NCBI RefSeq assembly: GCF_000016325.1
Contig: NC_009436.1
Coordinates: 3,968,001-4,032,000 of the forward strand
Direction: 5' to 3'
DNA length: 64,000 bases
DNA from: Enterobacter sp. 638
GTDB lineage: Bacteria; Pseudomonadota; Gammaproteobacteria; Enterobacterales; Enterobacteriaceae
The stretch's first letter is position 1; every line of letters begins with the position of its first letter. The position numbers were made by a program, and so were the translations under genes. Positions 1 through 9,582 of the stretch are shown piece after piece. A model generated the notes under the pieces. The model searched no databases, had not been told where the DNA came from, and saw only the letters and a list, made by a program, of their open reading frames with translations.

Positions 1-205
1 CGCGAATAATGCCCGTCGAAGCGATGGCAACGCGCGTTGCCTGCTTCATCAGCGGTGTCACCAGCTCCGTTAACGCAGCATACAGCGCATCGGGCGTTTT
101 ACTGGCAGGCGTTGGTATCTCGCGTCGTTCGCGGATCTGCAAAGAATCGTCGACCAGCGCGGCGGCGAGTTTGGTCCCTCCGATATCGATAGCCAATGTC
201 GTCAT
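1..205 (-). CDS. nanK: N-acetylmannosamine kinase, N-terminal part (cut by window edge)
   Basis: ROK-family sugar kinase that phosphorylates N-acetylmannosamine to its 6-phosphate, the second step of sialic acid catabolism in the cytoplasm. Only the first 68 codons lie in the window. The reverse strand reads [18 protein letters not shown], with the ROK phosphate-binding motif DIGGTK at residues 7-12, and continues to ASTGIIR. The ATG overlaps the nanT stop codon by four bases (ATGA), so the two are translationally coupled. In E. coli nanE lies between nanT and nanK; here there is no room for it. Confidence 0.93.
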   Translation of the reverse strand, partial: MTTLAIDIGGTKLAAALVDDSLQIRERREIPTPASKTPDALYAALTELVTPLMKQATRVAIASTGIIR

Positions 206-1689
206 TTCACCGCCTCACGCTCGCTTTTGATGCTGCCTAGAGGAACGGCCCCGCTGAACGGTTTACCGTCAATCGCATCGTGCGTGCGAAGTGCCTCGGG
301 GCGGATCCAGCGCTGCACGCGAGACGGCATATCCAGGCCAATCAACAGGATGACGACAAAGGTTAAGCCGAACGAGAGTGAACCGAGCGCGGTGCCCAGC
401 TCCAGACGTTGTGCCAGCAGCGCCCCAATCACCGGCGCAATCGCCCCACCCAATGCGCCGACGTTGTAAGTAAAGCCCAGCCCGGCGGCACGCTGATCGG
501 TATCGAAGTAGCCGCCGATAAGCTTCGGCAGAATTCCGGAAATCCCCTGCCCGAGCATCTGCTGGAAGAAGAGCAGAAAACCGAGAACCCAGATATTGGA
601 CCCGCCAATCGCAAAGACCGGAATGATAAGGAGCTGCGAGGCCAGCAGGCTGCAAACGTACGCTTTGCGCGTCCCCAGCCAGTCGCCCAGAAAACCGCCG
701 ACACAGCAGCCAACCGCTGCGCCAAAGCCGCTGAAGAACAGCACGCGCGCCACCATCGCCGGATCGTACGCCAAATCCGTTTTCAGATAGGTCGGCAGCA
801 GCGCCTGAATCGGCCACGAATAAAGGAACGCAAACAGCACGACCACCATCAGAGTGACGCCCGTCGGCCAGCGCTTACCGCTGCTTTGCACCATAAAGCT
901 GATGAACACAAAGGCGCACAGCAGGCCAAGAATCATCACCAGACCGGCATTGTTGAGTTCCCCAGCAAAGCAGAACCACAGCGCCGTTCCCGCGAAGAGC
1001 GTCATAGCGATATTGATCACCCGATGTTTGCCACGATAGAGAATATCCACCATTGTGCGCACGGGCGCTTTACCTTCGTGTCTGGCTTTCCAGTCTTCCG
1101 CTTCCGGAATATTTTTACGCAGCCACAGGGCAAAAATGATCGGCAGGATGCCGATAAAAAACAGCGCGCGCCAGCCCCAGACGGGAACGACGAGGCTGTA
1201 GATCTGCGCCGCGATAACGGCACCCACAGAGAAGCCGGAGATCAAAAAGCCGCTGGCTTTGTTGCGCAGGTGCTTTGGCCAGCTTTCAATCACGTAGGTG
1301 GCGCTGGAGCCGTATTCGCCCGCCATGCCCATGCCGATCACCATGCGGGCAATAAACATCGTGATGTAGCCTGGCGCAAAACCGCACGCCAGCGTCCCGC
1401 ACGAAAACAGCACGATACTGGTGATCATCGCCAGTTTCCGCCCGTAGCGATCGCCCATAGCGCCAAGCAGCAGGCCGCCAAACCATCGGGAGATAAAGGC
1501 AGCGGATATGAGGCTAGCCGCCTCGACCGTTGTCAGTCCAAATTCCGTTTTAACTTCCGTTAACACCAGCGCTATCAATACAAAATCGAAACCATCCAGC
1601 AGATATCCCAACCATGCGGCGGAGAAGGCGCGCCACTGCGGGCGGCTGAGATGGCGGTACCACGGGATGCTTTGGGTAGGAATACGCAT
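202..1689 (-). CDS. nanT: Sialic acid:proton symporter NanT
   Basis: Inner membrane major facilitator superfamily transporter that imports N-acetylneuraminate with protons. The 495-residue protein is the usual NanT length and starts [17 protein letters not shown]. It is strongly hydrophobic, with the sugar-transporter signature [10 protein letters not shown] in the first half and a long central insertion of extra membrane segments typical of NanT. It lies 65 bases downstream of nanA and overlaps nanK by four bases, consistent with a nanA-nanT-nanK transcript controlled by NanR. The antisense strand carries long open frames that are shadows of its codon use. Confidence 0.96.
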   Translation of the reverse strand: MRIPTQSIPWYRHLSRPQWRAFSAAWLGYLLDGFDFVLIALVLTEVKTEFGLTTVEAASLISAAFISRWFGGLLLGAMGDRYGRKLAMITSIVLFSCGTLACGFAPGYITMFIARMVIGMGMAGEYGSSATYVIESWPKHLRNKASGFLISGFSVGAVIAAQIYSLVVPVWGWRALFFIGILPIIFALWLRKNIPEAEDWKARHEGKAPVRTMVDILYRGKHRVINIAMTLFAGTALWFCFAGELNNAGLVMILGLLCAFVFISFMVQSSGKRWPTGVTLMVVVLFAFLYSWPIQALLPTYLKTDLAYDPAMVARVLFFSGFGAAVGCCVGGFLGDWLGTRKAYVCSLLASQLLIIPVFAIGGSNIWVLGFLLFFQQMLGQGISGILPKLIGGYFDTDQRAAGLGFTYNVGALGGAIAPVIGALLAQRLELGTALGSLSFGLTFVVILLIGLDMPSRVQRWIRPEALRTHDAIDGKPFSGAVPLGSIKSEREAVK

Positions 1690-1723
1690 TTAACTCTCCC
1701 GACGCTCTGTTTTCGTCTGTTTA

Positions 1724-1748
1724 GCCCAGCGACGGTGCGCCGCCGGGC
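1724..1748 (-). repeat. REP-like hairpin between nanA and nanT
   Basis: A ten-base-pair inverted repeat (1724-1733 with 1739-1748, five-base loop). On the minus strand it pairs fully if two G-T pairs are allowed. It is very GC-rich and sits in the 65-base nanA-nanT gap, where such elements often stabilise upstream mRNA. No U-tract follows, so it is not a classic terminator. Whether it belongs to a repeated genomic family cannot be judged from one window. Confidence 0.5.
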
Positions 1749-1754
1749 AACGCA

Positions 1755-2648
1755 CTACGCCTTCTCAACCATCAATTGTTTCGCCAGCGCTTTTAGCTCC
1801 GGCAAATACGGTTCAGCCACCGGTGCAAAGGGTTTGCGACACAGCGGGACGGACACCACATCCATGTAATGCAGAACCGTTTTTAGGCCACGGAATACGC
1901 CAACTTTTATCAGCAGATCGATAACTTTATTGCACTCACTTTGCAGACGCTGTGCCGTCGCGTTGTCACCCTCACGGATCGCTTTGGCTATGGCCTGGTA
2001 GCGCCATCCCATGATGTTGTACGTGCTGCCGATACCGCCGTCAGCGCCAGCCAGTAAACCGGAGGCGAAGATCTCATCGTAACCGTTGTAGAGCACCAGA
2101 TCCGGATGCGCGCGGCGGATCTGCTCCATCTGGAACAGGTCGCCAGACGTTTGCTTCAGCGCGCCCACGCCCGGCAGCGTCACCAGGGTGTTGATCTGAT
2201 CAAGCGTTAGCTTCACGCCGCTCAGCGCCGGAATGTTGTACACCACCATCGGCAAACCATCCGCCGAATCAATAATTGCACGGTAATGATCGCAATGTTC
2301 CTCAAAGCTGAAGGGATAGTAAAACGGTGTGACGGCTGACACAGCGTCAAACCCGAAACGGCTGGCAGACGCCGCTAACTGCTGGCTTTCAGCCGTGCTT
2401 ACGCAGCCGACATGCGCGATTAACGTGATTTTGCCTTTTGCCTCTTCCGCTACGATTTCGAGCACCTGCTCGCGCTCGGAAAGGCTTTGCACAAAGGCTT
2501 CGCCGGTTGAACCGCCGACGTACAGTCCGTCGATTCCCTGCTGCATATTGAACTGCACCAGACGTCGCAAGCTCTCTTTATCGAGTGCCTGCTGAGTGTT
2601 GAACGGAGTCAGGAGTGCGGCCATCACGCCACGTAATTGCTTTGCCAT
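1755..2648 (-). CDS. nanA: N-acetylneuraminate lyase
   Basis: Class I aldolase that cleaves N-acetylneuraminate to N-acetylmannosamine and pyruvate. The 297-residue protein has the full length of the E. coli enzyme and the DapA-like TIM-barrel family features: GSTGEAF near residue 47, the catalytic tyrosine in VVYNIPA near 137, and the Schiff-base lysine in ALKQTSGD near 165. First gene of the nan operon, preceded by three NanR half-sites. Start chosen at [16 protein letters not shown], which aligns with the family start. Confidence 0.97.
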   Translation of the reverse strand: MAKQLRGVMAALLTPFNTQQALDKESLRRLVQFNMQQGIDGLYVGGSTGEAFVQSLSEREQVLEIVAEEAKGKITLIAHVGCVSTAESQQLAASASRFGFDAVSAVTPFYYPFSFEEHCDHYRAIIDSADGLPMVVYNIPALSGVKLTLDQINTLVTLPGVGALKQTSGDLFQMEQIRRAHPDLVLYNGYDEIFASGLLAGADGGIGSTYNIMGWRYQAIAKAIREGDNATAQRLQSECNKVIDLLIKVGVFRGLKTVLHYMDVVSVPLCRKPFAPVAEPYLPELKALAKQLMVEKA

Positions 2649-2680
2649 AGATACCTCAGTGTTTTTGGTCTGCTTATCGA

Positions 2681-2703
2681 TATACCTTTATACCTGTTAT
2701 ACC
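2681..2703 (-). promoter_or_regulatory. NanR operator: three tandem GGTATA repeats
   Basis: TATACC occurs at 2681-2686, 2689-2694 and 2698-2703, which is GGTATA three times on the minus strand with 2- and 3-base gaps. NanR of E. coli is known to bind exactly this tandem arrangement and to release it when it binds N-acetylneuraminate. The array lies just upstream of nanA, so it should repress the nan operon. Confidence 0.9.
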
Positions 2704-2766
2704 AGATCAAATAAGCAGCACTGCATACAGAACGCTTATAATGCGATCTGCTTCACTAAAGGATCG

Positions 2767-3549
2767 TTATTTCTTCTTTTTGGATCCCTGGCCGAACGCG
2801 TGCCAGGTGGCGGAAACACTGTTGAGATGGGATTGTAGCGCCCGATCGGCTTCATCGGGATCGTGTCGGCGGATCGCATCGACAATCGCAATATGCTGGC
2901 GATAGCTGACGTTATTGTGTTCGTAGAGTTCGGCGTCGGAGACTTTTGGACGGGCCGCAATCAGCCAATCCAGCAGCGCGACGTGGATCGCCATAAAGAT
3001 GGGATTACCTGGGATTTCCGCCAGCACACGGTGGAAATCGACATCGGAGCGGATAAACAGCGCATTGTCACTGAGCGACTGACTGTTGATTTCTAGCGCT
3101 TTTGACAAGCTTTCTACCTGCTCATCCGTGGCAAATTCCGCTGCGTAGCGCACCAGACTGGATTCAAAAAACAGCCGTAGCTGCTCAAAGTGGGTAATCC
3201 CGCCGGGTTGCGTGAGGAAATCTTTCGCCATGCCGGAGAGTTCACCGATTATGGTGTCGGCAGAAGGCATGGAAACGCGTGCGCGCTCACCATTGTTAAT
3301 CTGCACCAGCCCTTTGCGTTTTAACGCGGCCAGCGCTTCGCGTACGGATGGACGCCCAACGTTGAAGAACTCCATCAGTTCGCGCTCTGACGGGAGTTGT
3401 TCGCCCTGCGCAAACTCCTGCCGGCGAATCATTTGCTCCAGTTCTTCTTCCACCATATCGGAGAGTTTTTTACGCGCCAGCGGACGACGGCGCAAACTGC
3501 GACCCACGGTTTCGGTTGAATTTTCCGCCTGAAGATCAATTGGTTTCAT
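2767..3549 (-). CDS. nanR: Sialic acid-responsive GntR-family repressor NanR
   Basis: Transcription factor of the FadR/GntR family that represses nan genes until it binds N-acetylneuraminate. The winged helix-turn-helix lies near residues 50-85 ([20 protein letters not shown]), followed by a helical FCD effector domain. An open frame extends 33 codons upstream to 3648, but I use the ATG at 3549. It gives 260 residues, starts just before the family-conserved arginine-rich segment ([12 protein letters not shown]), and avoids a hydrophobic leader not found in NanR. E. coli NanR is 263 residues. Its own operator lies between it and nanA. Confidence 0.93.
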   Translation of the reverse strand: MKPIDLQAENSTETVGRSLRRRPLARKKLSDMVEEELEQMIRRQEFAQGEQLPSERELMEFFNVGRPSVREALAALKRKGLVQINNGERARVSMPSADTIIGELSGMAKDFLTQPGGITHFEQLRLFFESSLVRYAAEFATDEQVESLSKALEINSQSLSDNALFIRSDVDFHRVLAEIPGNPIFMAIHVALLDWLIAARPKVSDAELYEHNNVSYRQHIAIVDAIRRHDPDEADRALQSHLNSVSATWHAFGQGSKKKK

Positions 3550-3636
3550 AAAGACTCGGGTCAGAAGAGTGACAATCAGTGACAACGATTTATCATAACA
3601 TAGGATTTTTAGCGTAGCGAAAAACCCTGGATAGCA

Positions 3637-3659
3637 AAACAGGCCCAAGGGGCCTGTTT
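3637..3659 (-). terminator. Terminator after sspB
   Basis: A perfect ten-base-pair stem (3637-3646 with 3650-3659, three-base loop) just past the sspB stop codon. On the minus strand a short U-rich stretch belonging partly to the stem follows. It would end the sspA-sspB transcript and separate it from nanR. Confidence 0.8.
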
Positions 3660-3661
3660 GA

Positions 3662-4159
3662 TTATTTCACAACACGTAACGCTGGACGGCCACCGCGCGG
3701 CGGCGGATCGTCATCCGGATCGTTATCATTGTCGTGATCGGGCTTATCGCCATCGATAACAGACATGACCGTTTCGCTTTCGCTACCGGTAGAACCGTCT
3801 TCATCGTTGAGGCTGGCGACGTCTTCATCATATGCCGCTTCCGGCTCAAACATCGTACCCGCACCGTTTTCACGTGCATAGACCGCCAGTACGGCTGCCA
3901 GTGGCACAGAAACCTGACGCGGTACACCGCCGAAGCGGGCATTGAAGCTCACTTCGTCGTTGGACAGCTCAAGATTTCCGACCGCACGCGGAGCAATGTT
4001 CAACACGATTTGCCCGTCGCGCGCGTATTCCATCGGAACTTGCACACCCGGCAACGTCACATCCACCACCAGGTGCGGCGTCAGCTGGTTGTCCAGCAGC
4101 CATTCATAGAAGGCGCGCAGCAGATACGGACGGCGTGGAGACAGCTGTGACATTTCCAC
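3662..4159 (-). CDS. sspB: ClpXP protease specificity-enhancing adaptor SspB
   Basis: Adaptor that tethers ssrA-tagged and other substrates to the ClpXP protease. The 165 residues match the E. coli length. The substrate-binding domain covers about residues 1-115 ([17 protein letters not shown] near the start). A long acidic, flexible linker follows, and the C-terminal ClpX-docking peptide [11 protein letters not shown] is intact. It lies five bases downstream of sspA and is followed by a strong terminator, so sspA-sspB is a two-gene operon. Confidence 0.96.
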   Translation of the reverse strand: MEMSQLSPRRPYLLRAFYEWLLDNQLTPHLVVDVTLPGVQVPMEYARDGQIVLNIAPRAVGNLELSNDEVSFNARFGGVPRQVSVPLAAVLAVYARENGAGTMFEPEAAYDEDVASLNDEDGSTGSESETVMSVIDGDKPDHDNDNDPDDDPPPRGGRPALRVVK

Positions 4160-4164
4160 AATCG

Positions 4165-4803
4165 TTAACCTCGGCCAAGACGCATTTCGCGTTCCGGTTC
4201 TGTCAGGGACGCGAGGAAAGAATCACGCTCAAATACGCGAGTCATATAGCCTTTCAGCTCTTTCGCACCCGGACCACTGAATTCTACGCCCAGAGACTGC
4301 AGACGCCATAACAGCGGAGCCAGGTAGCAATCGACCAGACTGAACTCATCACTCAGGAAGAATGGTTTCTGACCAAACACCGGGGCGATTGCGAGCAATT
4401 CTTCACGCAGTTGCTTACGAGCAGCGTCCGCTTCAGAAGAGGAACCGTTGACGATAACGTTCATCAGCGTGTACCAGTCTTTCTCGATACGCTGCATATA
4501 CAGGCGGCTTTCGCCACGCGCAACCGGGTAAACCGGCATCAGCGGCGGATGAGGGAAACGCTCATCCAGATATTCCATAATGATGCGGGATTCCCACAGG
4601 GTCAGCTCGCGATCCACAAGCGTTGGTACGCTCTGGTTCGGGTTGAGATCGATCAGATCCTGAGGCGGGTTATCCTTTTCCACATGCTCGATCTCAAAAC
4701 TGACACCCTTCTCGGCCAGCACGATACGAACCTGATGGCTATAAATGTCAGTAGGACCAGAAAACAGCGTCATTACCGAACGTTTGTTGGCAGCGACAGC
4801 CAT
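4165..4803 (-). CDS. sspA: Stringent starvation protein A
   Basis: RNA polymerase-associated regulator needed for stationary-phase acid tolerance and known from phage P1 late gene activation. The fold is a glutathione S-transferase without that activity: an N-terminal thioredoxin-like domain (MTLFSGPTDIYSHQVRI near residue 11) and a helical C-terminal domain. The length of 212 residues equals that of E. coli SspA. First gene of the sspAB operon; in enterobacteria it usually follows rplM-rpsI as here. Confidence 0.96.
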   Translation of the reverse strand: MAVAANKRSVMTLFSGPTDIYSHQVRIVLAEKGVSFEIEHVEKDNPPQDLIDLNPNQSVPTLVDRELTLWESRIIMEYLDERFPHPPLMPVYPVARGESRLYMQRIEKDWYTLMNVIVNGSSSEADAARKQLREELLAIAPVFGQKPFFLSDEFSLVDCYLAPLLWRLQSLGVEFSGPGAKELKGYMTRVFERDSFLASLTEPEREMRLGRG

Positions 4804-5113
4804 GAAAACCTCCAGGTATATTCAGAATAGTACTGCTACTAGCCACGATGGCTAGCCAGATGATTTGTCACCCATCCCAGAGAACAATCGCATTGTTCAT
4901 AAAGTGAACAAAAATCGAGGGTTCGCCGACATTTGGGCAGAAAATTGGATGATAGTTTACCAGATTTTGCAGGGTTTGTGGTGAGGGGATTCTGGAAATG
5001 CTGAAAAAGAGCTGGGAATCAAATAAATACTGTGGATAACCTGAACATTATCCATAAAAAAAACCCGCCGAAGCGGGTTTTTCGCCAATCCTTCTGCCAA
5101 AGCAGAAAAAAGA
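4804..5113. other. Intergenic region rpsI-sspA
   Basis: This 310-base gap holds the rpsI terminator at 5061-5080 and, nearer sspA, presumably the sspA promoter on the minus strand. An AT-rich stretch lies at about 4890-5060. No coding sequence was found: the 77-codon minus-strand frame here lacks homology and a good start. Confidence 0.6.
5061..5080 (-). terminator. Terminator of the rplM-rpsI operon
   Basis: Eight-base-pair stem (5061-5068 with 5073-5080) closed by a stable tetraloop, which on the minus strand reads TTCG. It is followed on that strand by a run of U residues (complement of the A run beginning at 5055). It lies 34 bases past the rpsI stop codon. Confidence 0.92.
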
Positions 5114-5509
<396 letters not shown>

Positions 5510-5521
5510 CTATAATCCCGA

Positions 5522-6037
<516 letters not shown>

Positions 6038-6113
6038 CTACCCCTTCGAATAGCCTATGCCGGCACATAGAAAGTTTTGGGAAAAAAACCTTCTCGTAAC
6101 GTGGGGTCGCAAG

Positions 6114-6119
6114 ATTATA
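6114..6119 (-). promoter_or_regulatory. Probable rplM promoter, -10 element
   Basis: The minus strand has a perfect TATAAT followed by a GC-rich discriminator (TTGCGACCCC), the form expected for a growth-rate and ppGpp-controlled ribosomal promoter. No good -35 at 17 bases is visible (TCGATC). Transcription would begin about 155 bases upstream of rplM. Confidence 0.55.
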
Positions 6120-6239
6120 GAGAAGTCAGGGTCAAAGATCGACCCCTAAATGTGATTAGTCGCAAGGTTTTCCGGGAAGCGGTCCGTTTTGGCGAATGCT
6201 TTCGCTGACCGCGCCATTCACACCGTGAAAGGCCGCGCG

Positions 6240-7364
6240 TTAGGGCATATGAGCACGCTTCAAATACTCTTCGCTTTGCATTTCCTGCAAGCGTGACAAA
6301 CAGCGCTGGAATTCAAATTTCAGCCGCTCGCCCTGATAAATTTCATATAACGGCATTTCCGCGCTGACCACCAGCTTGACGTGGCGCTCGTAAAACTCAT
6401 CCACCAGCGCAATAAAACGGCGTGCTTCACTCTCCATCAGCGGCGTCATCACCGGAACATCCAACAGCATCACGGTGTGGAACAGACGCGAGAGCGCAAT
6501 GTAATCATGCTGGCTGCGGGCATCCACGCACAGCGTCGCGAAAGACACGGCCAGGGTTTGATTTTCGACCCCAAGCGTCTGTAATGGCCGATGATTAATT
6601 TCCAGTTCAGGCGATTTATCACGCTTAGCGCCCGCGAGCGCCAGCCACAGTTTGTCCATTTGGCTTTGTGTCTGCTCGTTTAAAGGAGACAGCCAGAGGT
6701 GCGCCTGAGTCAGCGTGCGCAGACGATAATCCACACCCGCATCCACATTCATGATGTCACAATGTTCTTTAATCGCATCGATTGCAGGCATGAAACGTGC
6801 GCGTTGCAGACCGTTACGATACAGGTCGTCTGGCGGAATATTCGATGTCGCTACCAGCGTAATACCACGCGCGAAAAGGGCTTTCATCAGGCCGCCAAGC
6901 AGCATGGCGTCGGTGATATCGGAGACAAAAAATTCATCAAAGCACAGGACGTCGGTTTCCGCTTTAAAACGGTCGGCGACAATCTCCAGCGGATCGGCGT
7001 GGCCTTGCAGCGCCGTGAGCTCTTCATGTACGCGCAGCATAAAGCGGTGGAAGTGCAAACGCTGCTTCCGCGTGCCCGGCAGGCTTTGATAAAACATATC
7101 CATTAGCCAGGTTTTGCCCCGCCCCACACCACCCCACATATATAAGCCGCGAACCGGGGGAACCGTCTGTGGATATTTTTTCCCTAACAGTCGCCCAAAC
7201 GCGGCTTTCAGCCCGCTGGTTTGCGCCGTTTCAGTCGGTTCGGTCATCAATTTTTGATAGATAGAATTCAGGCGATTTACCGCGTCACGCTGCACATCAT
7301 CTGGCTGGTGAGTGCCCTCATCCAGGGCTTGTTGGTAACGCGATGTTGGAGACAGGCTTTGCAT
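6240..7364 (-). CDS. zapE: Cell division AFG1-like ATPase ZapE
   Basis: ATPase of the AFG1 family that joins the Z-ring during constriction and destabilises FtsZ polymers, important at high temperature or low oxygen in E. coli. The Walker A motif GGVGRGKT lies at residues 78-85 and Walker B (CFDEFFVSD) near 140. The 374 residues are the usual length (E. coli 375). It is divergent from yhcB, another division-linked gene, with a 189-base shared upstream region. Confidence 0.95.
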   Translation of the reverse strand: MQSLSPTSRYQQALDEGTHQPDDVQRDAVNRLNSIYQKLMTEPTETAQTSGLKAAFGRLLGKKYPQTVPPVRGLYMWGGVGRGKTWLMDMFYQSLPGTRKQRLHFHRFMLRVHEELTALQGHADPLEIVADRFKAETDVLCFDEFFVSDITDAMLLGGLMKALFARGITLVATSNIPPDDLYRNGLQRARFMPAIDAIKEHCDIMNVDAGVDYRLRTLTQAHLWLSPLNEQTQSQMDKLWLALAGAKRDKSPELEINHRPLQTLGVENQTLAVSFATLCVDARSQHDYIALSRLFHTVMLLDVPVMTPLMESEARRFIALVDEFYERHVKLVVSAEMPLYEIYQGERLKFEFQRCLSRLQEMQSEEYLKRAHMP

Positions 7365-7553
7365 AATGTCGTTGTTATTCCTTCAATTAATCCTCGCCAG
7401 AAGACTCAACTGGCGAAAAAAAGGCCGTTCTACAGTACGCGATGATACGTCAGGATTCCACTTCTGAAGAAATAGCGGTTATAGTGGCATAATCAGGCAC
7501 AGGCAGGAGCCGCGCCAATACCCTACGGAACCACAAGATAACGGGAGAAGTTC

Positions 7554-7952
7554 ATGACCTGGGAATATGCGCTAATTGGTTTAGTCGTCGGCATCGCAAT
7601 CGGTGCTGTAGCCATGCGTTTCGGTAATCGCAAATTGCGTCAGCAGCAGTCGTTACAATACGAACTGGAAAAAAACAAAGCTGAACTTGAAGAGTATCGT
7701 GAAGAGCTGGTCAGCCACTTTGCCCGTAGCGCCGAGCTGCTGGACAACATGGCCACCGACTATCGTCAGCTGTATCAACATATGGCAAAAAGCTCCAGCA
7801 ACCTTCTGCCGGAGATGAGTGCTGAAAGCAACCCGTTCCGCAACCGTCTGGCTGAGTCCGAAGCCAGCAACGATCAGGTGCCAGTACAGATGCCGCGTGA
7901 TTACTCAGACGGTGCATCCGGCCTGCTGCGCGGTGGCGTAAAACGCGATTAA
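7554..7952 (+). CDS. zapG: Inner membrane cell envelope/division protein YhcB (ZapG)
   Basis: DUF1043-family protein, also called YhcB, linked to coordination of envelope growth and division. A single N-terminal membrane anchor (about residues 3-22) is followed by a coiled coil rich in Gln, Glu and Lys (about 30-80) and a disordered C-terminus. The 132 residues match E. coli. A purine-rich ribosome binding site (GGGAGAAG) precedes the ATG. Divergent from zapE and followed by its own terminator. Confidence 0.94.
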   Translation: MTWEYALIGLVVGIAIGAVAMRFGNRKLRQQQSLQYELEKNKAELEEYREELVSHFARSAELLDNMATDYRQLYQHMAKSSSNLLPEMSAESNPFRNRLAESEASNDQVPVQMPRDYSDGASGLLRGGVKRD

Positions 7953-7974
7953 TCGCACATCTGCAATATATTTT

Positions 7975-7997
7975 ACGGGCGCAGCCCTTGCGCCCGT
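7975..7997 (+). terminator. Terminator after yhcB
   Basis: Nine-base-pair GC-rich stem (7975-7983 with 7989-7997) with a five-base loop, followed by a pyrimidine tract rich in T. It separates yhcB from degQ. Confidence 0.8.
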
Positions 7998-8123
7998 CCT
8001 TTCTTTCCCTTCCCAGCTATTATTTAGTCAATTACCTCATTGTTCAGTGGTTTAAAATTCAATAACATCAAACTGTTTTTGGGCCGTTTTTCCCTTTATT
8101 CCAGGTTATGAGAGCCAGCATCA

Positions 8124-9491
8124 ATGAAGAAAAAAAACCAGCTGTTAAGCGCGATTGCGTTAAGTGTCGGGTTATCTCTCACGGCGTCATGGCCTGCGGC
8201 TGCGGCCCTGCCTTCGCAAGTGCCTGGTGAGGCAGCCATTCCAAGCCTTGCGCCAATGCTTGAAAAAGTGTTGCCGGCGGTGGTCAGCATTAAGGTTGAG
8301 GGCACGGCGGCACAGAGCCAACGTATACCAGAAGAGCTAAAAAAATATTTTGGTGAAGAGGGACCCGATCAGCAAACCCAGCCGTTTGAAGGGCTTGGCT
8401 CCGGGGTAGTGATTGATGCGGCGAAAGGCTACGTGCTGACGAACAATCACGTTATCAGCCAGGCCGATAAAATCAGCGTGCAAATGAATGATGGTCGCGA
8501 GTTCGATGCCAAACTGATTGGCAGCGACGATCAAAGTGACATCGCGCTACTGCAAATCCAGAATCCCAGCAAGCTGACGCAAATTGTTATCGCGGATTCC
8601 GACAAATTGCGTGTCGGAGATTTTGCCGTGGCCGTGGGTAACCCTTTCGGTCTGGGCCAGACGGCAACCTCAGGCATTATCTCTGCGTTGGGTCGTAGCG
8701 GTCTAAATCTCGAAGGCCTGGAGAACTTTATCCAGACTGACGCCTCCATTAACCGCGGGAATTCCGGCGGCGCACTGCTAAACCTCAACGGTGAGCTGAT
8801 TGGTATTAACACCGCGATTCTTGCTCCCGGTGGCGGCAGCGTTGGTATTGGCTTTGCGATCCCCAGCAATATGGCCAAAATCCTCTCGCAACAGCTGATT
8901 GAATCCGGCGAGGTAAAACGCGGTCTGCTGGGAATTAAAGGCATGGAAATGAGCGCTGATATCGCAAAAGCCTTTAATCTCGACGTGCAGCGTGGGGCGT
9001 TTGTCAGTGAAGTTCTGGCGAACTCCGGCTCCGCAAAAGCGGGTGTGAAATCGGGCGATATCATCGTTAGCCTCAACGGTAAGCCGCTGAGCAGCTTCGC
9101 TGAATTACGCTCACGTGTTGCCACCACGGAACCTGGGACGAAGGTGAAGCTTGGGTTGCTGCGCGATGGCAAACCGCTGGAAGTCGAAGTTACGCTGGAT
9201 AAGAGCACCTCATCGTCGGCCAGTGCTGAACTGATTGCCCCTGCACTACAAGGTGCGGCGCTCAGCGATGGTCAGCTTAAAGACGGTACAAAAGGTATTT
9301 CTATCGAGAGCGTCGAAAAGAGCAGTCCCGCCGCGCAGGCAGGCCTGCATCAGGATGACGTGATTATCGGTGTTAACCGCAGCCGTGTTCAGTCGATCGC
9401 CGAGATGCGCAAGGTCCTGGAAAGCAAGCCAGCAGTGATTGCGCTGCAAATCATCCGTGGCAACGATACGCTCTACATTCTATTACGCTAA
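8124..9491 (+). CDS. degQ: Periplasmic serine endoprotease DegQ
   Basis: HtrA-family protease and chaperone that degrades misfolded periplasmic proteins. A signal peptide of about 27 residues (MKKKNQLLSAIALSVGLSL..., cleavage near AAA-LPS) is followed by a trypsin-like domain with the triad His109, Asp139 and Ser214 (motif GNSGGAL). Two PDZ domains follow. The 455 residues equal E. coli DegQ. It is tandem with degS but the gap contains a long hairpin, so separate transcription is likely. Confidence 0.97.
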   Translation: MKKKNQLLSAIALSVGLSLTASWPAAAALPSQVPGEAAIPSLAPMLEKVLPAVVSIKVEGTAAQSQRIPEELKKYFGEEGPDQQTQPFEGLGSGVVIDAAKGYVLTNNHVISQADKISVQMNDGREFDAKLIGSDDQSDIALLQIQNPSKLTQIVIADSDKLRVGDFAVAVGNPFGLGQTATSGIISALGRSGLNLEGLENFIQTDASINRGNSGGALLNLNGELIGINTAILAPGGGSVGIGFAIPSNMAKILSQQLIESGEVKRGLLGIKGMEMSADIAKAFNLDVQRGAFVSEVLANSGSAKAGVKSGDIIVSLNGKPLSSFAELRSRVATTEPGTKVKLGLLRDGKPLEVEVTLDKSTSSSASAELIAPALQGAALSDGQLKDGTKGISIESVEKSSPAAQAGLHQDDVIIGVNRSRVQSIAEMRKVLESKPAVIALQIIRGNDTLYILLR

Positions 9492-9501
9492 GCATTTGCT
9501 C

Positions 9502-9535
9502 ATCCGGACGTCACCGCTGCATGTGATGTCCGGAT
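9502..9535 (+). repeat. REP-like hairpin between degQ and degS
   Basis: A 13-base-pair inverted repeat (9502-9514 with 9523-9535) with one G-T pair and an eight-base loop. Its arms read ATCCGGAC and GTCCGGAT, like the ends of enterobacterial REP or BIME units. It could stop exonucleases behind degQ. No U-run follows it. Confidence 0.6.
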
Positions 9536-9582
9536 AAGTCATGCTATGCTGCATCCGTCCCTTAATTAACGACGCCCGCATC

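Noticed and set aside
409..1563. 384-codon open frame on the plus strand opposite nanT
   Set aside because: It is fully antisense to a confidently assigned transporter gene, has low-complexity composition rich in Gln, Arg, His and Ala, and shows no family features. Typical shadow frame of GC-rich third positions.
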